A stretch of 64,000 nucleotides of DNA, from assembly GCF_900156895.1 (NCBI RefSeq), contig NZ_FTPD01000067.1, positions 10,653 to 74,652 on the forward strand. Direction: 5' to 3'. The position numbers and the translations under genes are program-made. The DNA is from Mesorhizobium prunaredense (GTDB lineage: Bacteria > Pseudomonadota > Alphaproteobacteria > Rhizobiales > Rhizobiaceae). Shown here piece by piece: positions 35,633-43,574 of the stretch. The notes under the pieces were generated by a model. The model saw only the letters and a list, made by a program, of their open reading frames with translations. It did not search any database and was not told the origin of the DNA. Every line of letters starts with the position of its first letter. The first letter of the stretch is position 1.

Positions 35633-35971
35633 TCACCGGCGCCAGAACGAGTTGGTTATCTCTGTTTCGATCTGCGCCAGCCTCAGGCCAATTTCGTCGG
35701 TCAACTTAAGTGCATTTTTCATGGCGATGCGCGGTTTGAATGGATGCAGTCGCCGGAAAAAATCACGCCCGAGTCGCGCGATCAGCGCGCATGCGCGGAT
35801 CGCGGTGGTCCGGAAATCGAACGAGCGGATCGCTGATAGCCGGCAGGCCCGCTGCTTCTCGAGATAATGCGTAAGGGCAATATCGTGGCGTAAAGGGCCG
35901 CCGCGCGGCTGCTCAGTTTGACCGGGATCATTTCGCCAGATGGGCCATTCGGACGAACTCGGGCGTAGCAT
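35633..35971 (-). CDS. Small basic hypothetical protein
   Basis: 112 residues, rich in arginine, no recognised domain. The main support is a strong AGGAGG six bases before the ATG at 35971. The middle (AIRACALIARLGRDFFRRLH) is basic and amphipathic. It is divergent from the BTAD-fusion regulator across about 100 bp, so the two may share a promoter region. Codon quality is ordinary; a chance frame cannot be fully excluded. Confidence 0.5.
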   Translation of the reverse strand: MLRPSSSEWPIWRNDPGQTEQPRGGPLRHDIALTHYLEKQRACRLSAIRSFDFRTTAIRACALIARLGRDFFRRLHPFKPRIAMKNALKLTDEIGLRLAQIETEITNSFWRR

Positions 35972-36073
35972 AGTGTCCTCCTGAAATAAGGGCTGCTCGT
36001 CCGGACAATCTCCACCACGGCCGTGAGAGGCGCGTTGGAACCAGCGTGAAGGATTCGTGAAAACGCCAGGCCG

Positions 36074-38293
36074 ATGAAAATGACGGTTGAATTAGGGACA
36101 ACTACAGGAAAGGATCGCAAAGAAGTTGTGGCTGTGGCGGATCCGATGACGCACCCTCATCTCTGTCTGCTAGGCGGTTTCGACTTCGCCGGAGGCGGTG
36201 CGGCGGCCCCGGTCTTCAGCCGCAAGGCGCGCGCCATGATGGCTTATCTCGCCCTGCAGTCCGGACACTCCAAGTCACGCGAGAAGCTCGCCGCGCTGTT
36301 GTGGGGCGGCAACAGCGAGGCCCAGGCGCGGATGAACCTCCGGCAGGCCCTGTCCGCCATAAAGAAAGCGATGGACGCATCCGACGGCGGAAGGTTCCTG
36401 ACGGATGGCCATAGCATCACCCTCAATCTCGATAATCTCGATTTCGATGTCGCGCGGTTCCAGGCGCTGACCGCCAACTCGGCGCCTGAAGATCTCGAAC
36501 AGGCGCTTGTCGTCTATCGCGGCGACCTGCTCGACGGCTTCGGCCTGAAGGAGGAGCCGTTCGAGGATTGGCTGCGGGTCGAGCGCGAGCGCCTGAGGGC
36601 GATGGCCATCGCGGCACTGGACAAGCTCGTCGCGCATTACTGCACTACGAACGATCCTGCCTCATGCGTGCGCTCGGCAACGCGCCTGCTCGCCATGGAC
36701 CCGCTGAGGGAGGATATCCACCGCGCCCTGATGCGAGCCTACGCGGTCCAGGGCCGGCTCAATCTCGCGCTGAGGCAATATGAAAATTGCCGCGGTGCGC
36801 TGCAGCGGGACCTCAACCTGCAGCCCGAGCCGGAAACCCGACATCTCTATGAAGACCTGCGGACGCGCCGGATGACGCCGCGAGCCGCCTCCCGGATAGC
36901 CGCCTCGGCGTCGCTTTCCCAGACACCGCCACCGTCGCCAGCCCGAACCGGCGAGCGGCCGGCGTTTGAGGCCGAGTCGAGGCGCCCCGCGACCCACTAT
37001 GTCAAATCGGCCGGGATCAACATCGCCTATCAAGTGACCGGCGACGGGCCAATCGACCTGATCCATGTGCCTGGGTGGGTCTCCAACCTCGACCTTGCCT
37101 GGTCGTCGCCGAGATTGGCGCATGTGCTCCAGCGCCTCGGCGGCTTCTCGCGCCTGATCCGCATGGACAAGCGCGGCACGGGGCTGTCCGACCGCAATGT
37201 CGGTTTGCCGACGCTGGAGGAGCGGATGGAGGACGTGCGGGCGGTGCTGGATGCGGTCGGCTCGAAGCGCACGGTTCTGTTCGGCAGCTCCGAGGGCGGC
37301 CCCATGTGCATGTTGTTCGCGGCGACCTATCCCGAGCGGACAGCGGCCCTTGTGCTCAACGGAGCCTACGCCAGCGGCAGATGGTCGAAGGATTACCCTT
37401 GGGCGAAAACAGGCGAGCAGGTGGAAGAAGATCTGGCCGTCGTCGAGAGAGAGTGGGGAGAGCCGGCGGACATGAGCAATGCCGCGCCCAGCCTGATGAA
37501 TGACAGTTTCGAGAGGGAATGGTTCGCCGCATATCTGAGGAATTCAGCCTCTCCAGCCGACGCGATCGCGCTCTGGCGCTGGGGCACCGAAATCGATGTT
37601 CGCGCCCTTCTCCCAGCCATTCACGTCCCGACACTGATCGTGCAGACGGCGGGCGACCGCTGGGTAAAACCGGAAGAGGGGCGCTATCTGGCAACGCATA
37701 TCGAAGGCGCCAAATACATCGAGCTTGCCGGTCGTGATCACGTAATCTGGGGCGAGAATTCCGATCGCCTCGTCGACGAGATCCAGACCTTCGTCACCGG
37801 CGCCTTGCCGGCAGCGCCGGGCGAAGGGATTCTGGTGTCGGTGCTGTCCCTGGAGATAGCCGGCCCCCCTTCTGGTCTCGGCGCAGATCTGATCGAGCGA
37901 TACGCCGAAGAGATCCGCGGCGAACTGTTCGCTGCCGAAGGCAGACAGATCAGGCGCTCCGCAAGCGGATTTTTCGCAGTGTTCCAACGGCCGACGCGAT
38001 CGATCCAGTGCGCGATCGCGATCCGTCATCGCCTGAGGCAATCCGGTCTCGATGTCCGCTCGGCAGTCCATACCGGCGAATGCCAGGAGCGCGGCGATGA
38101 TTTCACCGGCATCGCGATCGAGCTGTCATCGCGGCTGCTCGATCGTGCGCGGCCGGGTGAGATCATCGCGTCGCGGACGGTGCGCGATCTCGTAGTCGGC
38201 TCCGGCCTGCTATTCGAAGAGCATGGCGAGCTGGAAGCGAGCGGGCTGCCCGGCAGCCTGCAGCTTTTCTCCGTCAGGAAACCCGGTGTCTGA
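36074..38293 (+). CDS. BTAD transcriptional activator fused to alpha/beta hydrolase and cyclase-like domains
   Basis: 739 residues in three parts. Residues 28-270 are a SARP/AfsR-type winged helix plus BTAD domain (LLGGFDFAGG, then the ALVVYRGDLLDGFGL and ENCRGALQRDLNL regions). Residues 305-575 are an alpha/beta hydrolase with the nucleophile elbow GSSEG (Ser 406), an acid in TAGDRWVKPEE and a histidine in GRDHVIWGE. Residues 583-735 are a class III cyclase-like domain that keeps VHTGE and SRLLDRARPGEI. The usual metal Asp positions read SLEIAG and SASGFF instead of xxDIxG and GDGxxA, so catalysis by that part is unlikely. The protein probably binds DNA and senses a ligand with the other domains. 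Confidence 0.82.
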   Translation: MKMTVELGTTTGKDRKEVVAVADPMTHPHLCLLGGFDFAGGGAAAPVFSRKARAMMAYLALQSGHSKSREKLAALLWGGNSEAQARMNLRQALSAIKKAMDASDGGRFLTDGHSITLNLDNLDFDVARFQALTANSAPEDLEQALVVYRGDLLDGFGLKEEPFEDWLRVERERLRAMAIAALDKLVAHYCTTNDPASCVRSATRLLAMDPLREDIHRALMRAYAVQGRLNLALRQYENCRGALQRDLNLQPEPETRHLYEDLRTRRMTPRAASRIAASASLSQTPPPSPARTGERPAFEAESRRPATHYVKSAGINIAYQVTGDGPIDLIHVPGWVSNLDLAWSSPRLAHVLQRLGGFSRLIRMDKRGTGLSDRNVGLPTLEERMEDVRAVLDAVGSKRTVLFGSSEGGPMCMLFAATYPERTAALVLNGAYASGRWSKDYPWAKTGEQVEEDLAVVEREWGEPADMSNAAPSLMNDSFEREWFAAYLRNSASPADAIALWRWGTEIDVRALLPAIHVPTLIVQTAGDRWVKPEEGRYLATHIEGAKYIELAGRDHVIWGENSDRLVDEIQTFVTGALPAAPGEGILVSVLSLEIAGPPSGLGADLIERYAEEIRGELFAAEGRQIRRSASGFFAVFQRPTRSIQCAIAIRHRLRQSGLDVRSAVHTGECQERGDDFTGIAIELSSRLLDRARPGEIIASRTVRDLVVGSGLLFEEHGELEASGLPGSLQLFSVRKPGV

Positions 38294-38410
38294 CGTTTGG
38301 TCGACAAAAAATCGCGGCGTGCAGGTTTCGGCAGTCGGGCAGCCGGCCGTTGCGAGGCTGGCTACCCTTACGAAATCCGCCTTCGCTGATCTGGCCGAGC
38401 CCGTCGCTCG

Positions 38411-39265
38411 TCAGAACAGGAACGCAGCCGTGGCGGGGTTCGCCCCGGTGCGACCGTTTGATGAATCCATGCCACGAATGAGGCCGAGGTCTGCCGCGTC
38501 CAGCTCGAAATCGAAGACGTCGAAATTGGCGGCAATCCGATCCTGATGGATCGACTTTGGAATGACGATCAGTCCTTCCTGAAGATGCCACCGGATGATC
38601 ACCTGCGCCACGGACTTGCGGTGTTTTCCGGCGACCTTTTTGAGGGTCGGGTCGCTCAACAGCCGGCCGCTGCCCAGCGGGCTCCAGCTTTCGATCCGGA
38701 TGTTGTGCGTGCTGTGAAATTCTCTGGCATGGCGCTGTTGAAACCGGGGATGGAGTTCGATCTGGTTGACCGAGGGTGTGACACCAGTCTCGCTGATGAT
38801 CCGCTCCAGATGGTCCTGGTTGAAATTTGAAACGCCAATCGACCTGATCCGGCCGGATTGCCTGAGTTCGATCAGCGTCTTCCACGCCTCGACATATTTG
38901 CCCTGGCTGGGCACTGGCCAGTGGATCAGGAACAGGTCGATCTGCTCGATGCCGAGCTTGTTCATCGTCTCGTCGAAAGCCCGCAGGGCGGCGTCACGCT
39001 GATGCGCGCCGTTGCGCAGTTTCGAGGTGATGAACAACTCGCTCCTCGGCACGCCAGCCGTGCGGATCGCCTGCCCGACGCCTTCCTCGTTCTGGTAGCC
39101 TTCGGCGGTGTCGATCAGTCTGTAGCCGGCCTCGATTCCCCAACTCACCACCTGGCTCGTGATGGCTGGATCGACTTGCCACACGCCAAGGCCGATCTGG
39201 GGAATGGCTGAGCCATCATTCAATGTGATCTGCTCAGGCTTAGTCAGGGTAATTTGTTCAGGCAT
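38411..39265 (-). CDS. Aldo/keto reductase (2,5-diketogluconate reductase-like)
   Basis: About 284 residues, a TIM barrel. LIDTAEGYQNEEGVG carries the catalytic Asp and Tyr, FITSKLRN the Lys, and DLFLIHWPVPS the His. IPKSIHQDRIAAN binds the NADPH phosphate. An upstream ATG at 39283 is also possible; AAGGA upstream of 39265 favours this one. PEQITL occurs twice near the N-terminus, from a short in-frame duplication. It reduces aldehydes or keto-sugars; the exact substrate is unknown. Confidence 0.87.
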   Translation of the reverse strand: MPEQITLTKPEQITLNDGSAIPQIGLGVWQVDPAITSQVVSWGIEAGYRLIDTAEGYQNEEGVGQAIRTAGVPRSELFITSKLRNGAHQRDAALRAFDETMNKLGIEQIDLFLIHWPVPSQGKYVEAWKTLIELRQSGRIRSIGVSNFNQDHLERIISETGVTPSVNQIELHPRFQQRHAREFHSTHNIRIESWSPLGSGRLLSDPTLKKVAGKHRKSVAQVIIRWHLQEGLIVIPKSIHQDRIAANFDVFDFELDAADLGLIRGMDSSNGRTGANPATAAFLF

Positions 39266-39827
39266 GCTCAGGTCCTTCTGCATCGCTCCGCCCCGGCGCA
39301 GTGCTTATCTAGGCGCGGCGTCCGCCAATGCGAGTCGACAGCTGGAGGCAAGTCTGGCCCGGGCAGCAGGATCGCAACGGCTCGTCAAACGATGATGGCA
39401 AGCGAGATCCGAGCGATGCGACGCATCTATTCCCCCTCTGGCGGGCCGCTCCCTGGCGGTCTGTCATTGCCTGGACGCCATTTTTCACCGGACAGTCGAA
39501 GGCAACTTTACATGGCCATATTGGAGCACATTCGGTCTGTTGCGCCAACTCGGCGCCCGCCCGGTCAGCCGATAAGAGGACTGGTTGAAAGCCCCGGCCA
39601 GCTTGCCGTTCATCGTTGGTACCCGTCGGGCCAACATGTTATGCTGTGGCGGCAACCACTGCAGTCCAAGGTGACTGTCAGGAGATTGAGTTAGGCAACG
39701 CTTTCGGTCGTTAAGTCCCGACCGGAAGAGTGTGCTCGGCGCTGGAAATTTCGCACAGAAGCAACCGCCCGCAACGTTGTATCTGGCTGCCACAGATGCC
39801 GCGAAGCTGGCCACGTGGGAGGATATC
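39266..39827. other. Divergent intergenic region
   Basis: About 560 bp between the divergent reductase and dehydrogenase genes. No supported gene, strong hairpin or repeat was found. Open frames here run through the neighbouring coding DNA and lack ribosome-binding sites. It must contain both promoters. Confidence 0.4.
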
Positions 39828-41078
39828 GTGATCAAGAAACTGGCTTTCGTTTTGTCATGCGCTGCCGCCCTTTGCGTAACGTCCGCCTTTGCGCAGGACA
39901 AAAATCTCGAGAAACTTGGCGGCTTCAAGACGACCGGCACACCGATGATGGAGCCGATACCGCAGACTGGGGAACACGCCGAAGCGCTCAAAGCCATTGC
40001 AGCGAAAATCAAGGTCCCGGATGGCTTCAAGGTCAATCTCTATGCCATCGTTCCCGACGCGCGTCACATGGCCGTGGGACCACAAGGTGTGGTGACGTTC
40101 GTCGGAACCCGCAAAGAGCTGGTCTATTCCATGACCGACCGAAACAAGGATCGCGTTGCCGATGATGTGAAGGTCTTCGCGCCTTCAATCAAAATGGCAG
40201 TCCCGAACGGCGTTTGCTTCTCCAGAGATGGCCACCTCTACGTCGTCGAACAGAACCGCGTATTGTGGTTCCCGGGCGCCGAGTTTTTCTATGAAGGCCC
40301 CGATGTCGCGGCTTCCACTATCGTGAAGCAGGGCGAGCTGATACCCGCATCCAACGAGAGCTTCAATCACACGGCCCGAACCTGCCGCGTCGGGCCTGAT
40401 AACCGCATCTATATTACCATCGGCCAGCCCTTTAATGTGCCAGCGCCCGAATTGCTCCCGGAATTCGAGAAACTGGGCATCGGCGGCATCATAAGCATGA
40501 AGCAGGACGGTACCGACCGCAAAATTTATGCGCGCGGAATGCGCAATCCCCTCGGCCTGGATTTTAACCCAAAGGACAAGACACTTTGGGTGAACGACAA
40601 TCAGGTTGACGGCATGGGCGACACCATTCCCCCAGGTGAAATGAACCGTGTTACCGGACCGGACCAGAACTTTGGCTTCCCCTGGTATGGCGGCGGCAAA
40701 GTTCGTACGATTGAGTACAAGGACGCAACAGTCCCCGAAGGCGTGATCTTCCCAGAGGTCGAGCAAGAGGCTCACGCGGCCGATCTCGGGCTGTCGTTCT
40801 ATACCGGCAAGCAGTTTCCCGAAAAATACCGGGGCGGCGTCTTCTCGACCCAGCACGGCTCCTGGAACCGCGTGGACCCGGTGGGCGCTCGGGTGATGTT
40901 CACCCCGCTCAAGGCGGACGGCACGGCGGACAAAACTGAAGTGTTCGCTGACGGCTGGCTGAACGAGAATGGCGAGTATCTCGGCCGTCCTGTCGATGTT
41001 CAGGTGCTCAAAGACGGTTCGCTGCTGGTGTCCGACGATTTAGCCGGGGCCGTCTGGCGGATTTCCTACGGCGATTAA
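39828..41078 (+). CDS. Exported sorbosone/glucose dehydrogenase-type beta-propeller (GSDH family)
   Basis: 416 residues. A Sec signal peptide (IKKLAFVLSCAAALCVTSAFA) is followed by a six-bladed propeller. DGFKVNLYAIVPDARHMAVG, GVCFSRDGHLYVVEQNRVLW, GMRNPLGLDFNPKDKTLWVNDN and STQHGSWNR are hallmark segments of L-sorbosone dehydrogenase-like PQQ enzymes. GGAGG just before the GTG at 39828 fixes the start. A cytochrome c gene 64 bp downstream is its likely electron acceptor, so the pair oxidises a sugar or aldehyde in the periplasm. Confidence 0.87.
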   Translation: MIKKLAFVLSCAAALCVTSAFAQDKNLEKLGGFKTTGTPMMEPIPQTGEHAEALKAIAAKIKVPDGFKVNLYAIVPDARHMAVGPQGVVTFVGTRKELVYSMTDRNKDRVADDVKVFAPSIKMAVPNGVCFSRDGHLYVVEQNRVLWFPGAEFFYEGPDVAASTIVKQGELIPASNESFNHTARTCRVGPDNRIYITIGQPFNVPAPELLPEFEKLGIGGIISMKQDGTDRKIYARGMRNPLGLDFNPKDKTLWVNDNQVDGMGDTIPPGEMNRVTGPDQNFGFPWYGGGKVRTIEYKDATVPEGVIFPEVEQEAHAADLGLSFYTGKQFPEKYRGGVFSTQHGSWNRVDPVGARVMFTPLKADGTADKTEVFADGWLNENGEYLGRPVDVQVLKDGSLLVSDDLAGAVWRISYGD

Positions 41079-41142
41079 TGGCTTAACCAGGCGGCGGGCT
41101 TCTGCTGCTGCCTGGCTCATTTCCTATGGATAGGAGTTCGGG

Positions 41143-41466
41143 GTGCGGGGTTTGATCGTCAGTCTGGCTGCGCTCTTTGCCTGTTCGTCTCTTGCGCAGG
41201 CTGGAGGTGATGCCGTTTCGGGCAAAAAAATCATGCTGAAGTGCCAGGTCTGCCATGGCAAGGACGGCATCGCCAAGTTGCCCGAGGCGCCGAACATAGC
41301 CGGGCAAAAGGAGGCTTATCTTGTCAAGGCGCTGATGGCCTTCAAGGCAGGCGAGCGCAAGAACGAGCAGATGACTGTCGTGACCAAGGGCTTGAGCGAT
41401 GAGGATATAGCTGATGTCGCCGCCTATTATTCATCGATCAAGGTCACCGTTCAGGTTCCGCCATGA
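41143..41466 (+). CDS. Class I cytochrome c, periplasmic
   Basis: 107 residues. A short signal peptide (ALFACSSLAQA) precedes GKKIMLKCQVCHGKDG, whose CQVCH binds heme c, and a methionine ligand is expected in NEQMTVV near the C-terminus. The GTG start has TAGGAG upstream. The length and motif fit the small cytochromes (c553/c4-like) found beside PQQ-type dehydrogenases, so it is probably co-transcribed with the upstream gene. Confidence 0.87.
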   Translation: MRGLIVSLAALFACSSLAQAGGDAVSGKKIMLKCQVCHGKDGIAKLPEAPNIAGQKEAYLVKALMAFKAGERKNEQMTVVTKGLSDEDIADVAAYYSSIKVTVQVPP

Positions 41467-41511
41467 GACCAGCTCGCAGGGCGTTCGCCGCCTGGCTACG
41501 CCACCGAGCGA

Positions 41512-41904
41512 TCACGGGTTCCATCCGCCGCTGCCGTACTGACGGGTAATGATCTCGAGAAGATGACCGTTCGGGTCCTCGAAATAAACGCCGCGGCCGC
41601 CGTCGTGGCGGTTGATCGCGCCCAGCTGCGTCCGCCCAGGATCAGCCCAGTACGGGAGATCCCGTTCACGAATCCTGCCAAATATCTCGTCGAACTCGGC
41701 TTCGCTGACCAGGAAGGCGTAATGCTGTGGCCTGATTTCGCCGTCGGTATCCATGTAGTCGAGGTTGGCACCGTTTTCGGTCGTGACCATCTGGAAAGGC
41801 CCCCAGCGCCTCGCGGCTGGAAGGCCAAGCATTTCCGCCAGGAATTTTGCCGACGCCTCGCTGTCGCGGGCCGGCAGTATTGTGTGGTTGAAATCGATAG
41901 CCAT
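41512..41904 (-). CDS. VOC family protein
   Basis: 130 residues. FNHTILPARDSEASAKFLAE starts the first module and GRGVYFEDPNGHLLEIITRQY ends the second, with the metal-ligand glutamate in LLEI. HYAFLV gives the second histidine. GGGAG before the ATG at 41904 fits better than the upstream ATG at 41934. A glyoxalase, dioxygenase or resistance type; the substrate is unknown. Confidence 0.85.
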   Translation of the reverse strand: MAIDFNHTILPARDSEASAKFLAEMLGLPAARRWGPFQMVTTENGANLDYMDTDGEIRPQHYAFLVSEAEFDEIFGRIRERDLPYWADPGRTQLGAINRHDGGRGVYFEDPNGHLLEIITRQYGSGGWNP

Positions 41905-41991
41905 GCCATCACTCCCTTTGATCTCGCCTCGCACGTCGTTGTTCCGCGACTGAAGCGATGCTGCACGAGATGGGGTTGAAGGCCATGATGC

Positions 41992-42561
41992 TCAAGCCGG
42001 CGTGGCAACCTGCCCGATGACCTGCACCGGGTCAGCTCCATGAATGCGGACGATGATCATTTCGCCGCTATCCGGCACCTCGCTGGTCAAACCGGTGATG
42101 TTGACCTGATGCGTGACAAGCACGGCGGGTCCACCGAAACGCTGCCCGCGGAGCCAGGCCAGAAGGGCAGCGGTGCGCACTTCTGCGGCCGAACTGTCGC
42201 CAAAGAACGAATTGAGCAGCTCAAGAGGCACGACGTCGCCGATCCCGAGCAGGCGAGCGGTATCCAGGCAACGGCACCACTGGCTCGAATAGACGGCTGC
42301 CGACGAGATGCCATTCGCACGGAACAGGTCGCCGATCGCGCGGGACTGCGCACCACCTTGTTCCGACAGATTCCGCTGGGTGCTGCAATCACCGAGCCTG
42401 AAGCCAGGCGGATCGCCGGAGCCTGGGGCTGCGGCATGGCGCAGCACGGCAATGGCTTCTCCGGATCGCAGGGCTGCTCAGAATGGCTCGGAGGCGTATG
42501 CCTTGCCGAGGGCAGCCGCTCCGAGCGACAGGACCAGAAATTGCCGACGTCCAATTCGCAT
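41992..42561 (-). pseudogene. Tat-exported histidine phosphatase interrupted by an in-frame TGA
   Basis: From the ATG at 42561 the frame reads RRQFLVLSLGAAALGKAYA, a twin-arginine signal peptide, then SEPF and a TGA (complement of 42478-42480), and then continues in the same frame as AALRSGEAIAVLRHAAAPGS. The RHA catalytic histidine, the arginine in WCRCLDTARLL and the histidine in VLVTHQVNI are all kept. Family members usually have a tryptophan just before this alanine-rich helix, so TGG to TGA is the likely change. Reinitiation at a GTG (42447) would give a cytoplasmic version. It was probably a periplasmic phosphoesterase. Confidence 0.78.
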
Positions 42562-42835
42562 CTCGCTTCTCACCTTTCCGATAGCGGCTTTGGATCCGAT
42601 AGCAGCTTTGGCGAGTGCCGGCAGCTACTGCAGGCCGGGAGCCTCGTTTTAGCAATGCCGGGTCGTAGTGCTCGTCCACGATCCGCCAAATGTCGAACCT
42701 GGTGGTATATCCACCGTTCGGGTGCTTAGGGCTGTCGAATGAGAAAGGCTTTTCGATGGAAGCCGGTCATTCGGTGGATGTCGGCCGAACCGGAACAATG
42801 GTATCCTGCGGGGAGCATTCGGGGAGGCGACTGCA

Positions 42836-43471
42836 TTGACCAAGAGCTTGGAGGCCGAAGAGGCGAGAGGTTGGTCGAATCTGCTGCTCGCGGCAGAAAG
42901 CGGCGATGCGGAGGCCGTTCGAGCGGAATTGGCGGCCGGCGCCAATATCAACGAGGCGGACGGCGGCGGCTGGTCAGCCCTTCATCTGGCAGCCCTCAAT
43001 GCCCGCACCGCGGCGGTCGAGGCGCTGATCGAACACCCAGCAATCGATGTGAATTCCAGAAACAAATGGAAGAGCACGCCTTTGAGCCTTGCTTCGGCCA
43101 AGGGCCACTACGCCTCCATTTTAGCCCTCGTGAAACATCCGGAAATAGAGATCGATGCAAGAGCCGACTACTACGGCAGAACGGCCCTTATTGAAGCGGC
43201 AAAGAACGGGCATCTGGATGTCGTCAAGTTGCTTGTCGAGAATGGCGCCGACGTGAATCTTACTGACAAGACCGGAAGAAACAACGCGCTTATCGAGGCT
43301 ATCAAGGGACGGCACTACGAGGTTGCGGGATACCTGCTTGATTCTCGGAAAATGAACTTTCTCAACAAGGATATGAGACTGAACGCCCTGATCTGGGCTG
43401 GAAGCTGCCATAACCCTCAGCTCATCGAAAAGCTGGAAGCCTCGATTCATACTTTCTTCGAAGGCAAGTGA
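42836..43471 (+). CDS. Ankyrin-repeat protein
   Basis: 211 residues with about five ankyrin repeats. The clearest are GWSALHLAALNARTAAVEAL, RTALIEAAKNGHLDVVKLL and a final NNALIEAIKGRHYEVAGYLL. The start is a TTG with GGGGAGG eight bases upstream. No signal peptide or membrane segment. Such proteins bind other proteins. Its neighbours (the broken phosphatase and a TPR regulator) give no clear role. Confidence 0.82.
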   Translation: MTKSLEAEEARGWSNLLLAAESGDAEAVRAELAAGANINEADGGGWSALHLAALNARTAAVEALIEHPAIDVNSRNKWKSTPLSLASAKGHYASILALVKHPEIEIDARADYYGRTALIEAAKNGHLDVVKLLVENGADVNLTDKTGRNNALIEAIKGRHYEVAGYLLDSRKMNFLNKDMRLNALIWAGSCHNPQLIEKLEASIHTFFEGK

Positions 43472-43574
43472 AGGTCTCGCGTTCGGTTTCAGTTGCCATG
43501 TGTGGTTACCGGACGAAGAAACGGGTAATCCTCCAATCCGGAAGGCTCGTCAACCCTTCGCGATAGGCGCGCTG

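Noticed and set aside
36074..38293. Active adenylate cyclase
   Set aside because: Both metal-binding aspartates are replaced in the cyclase-like domain.
39485..40036. Minus-strand ORF over the dehydrogenase 5' end
   Set aside because: Overlaps a well-supported gene and has no ribosome-binding site or domain.
42087..42554. Alternative frame over the phosphatase gene
   Set aside because: Arginine- and proline-rich antisense-like composition with no motif; the phosphatase frame has clear catalytic motifs.
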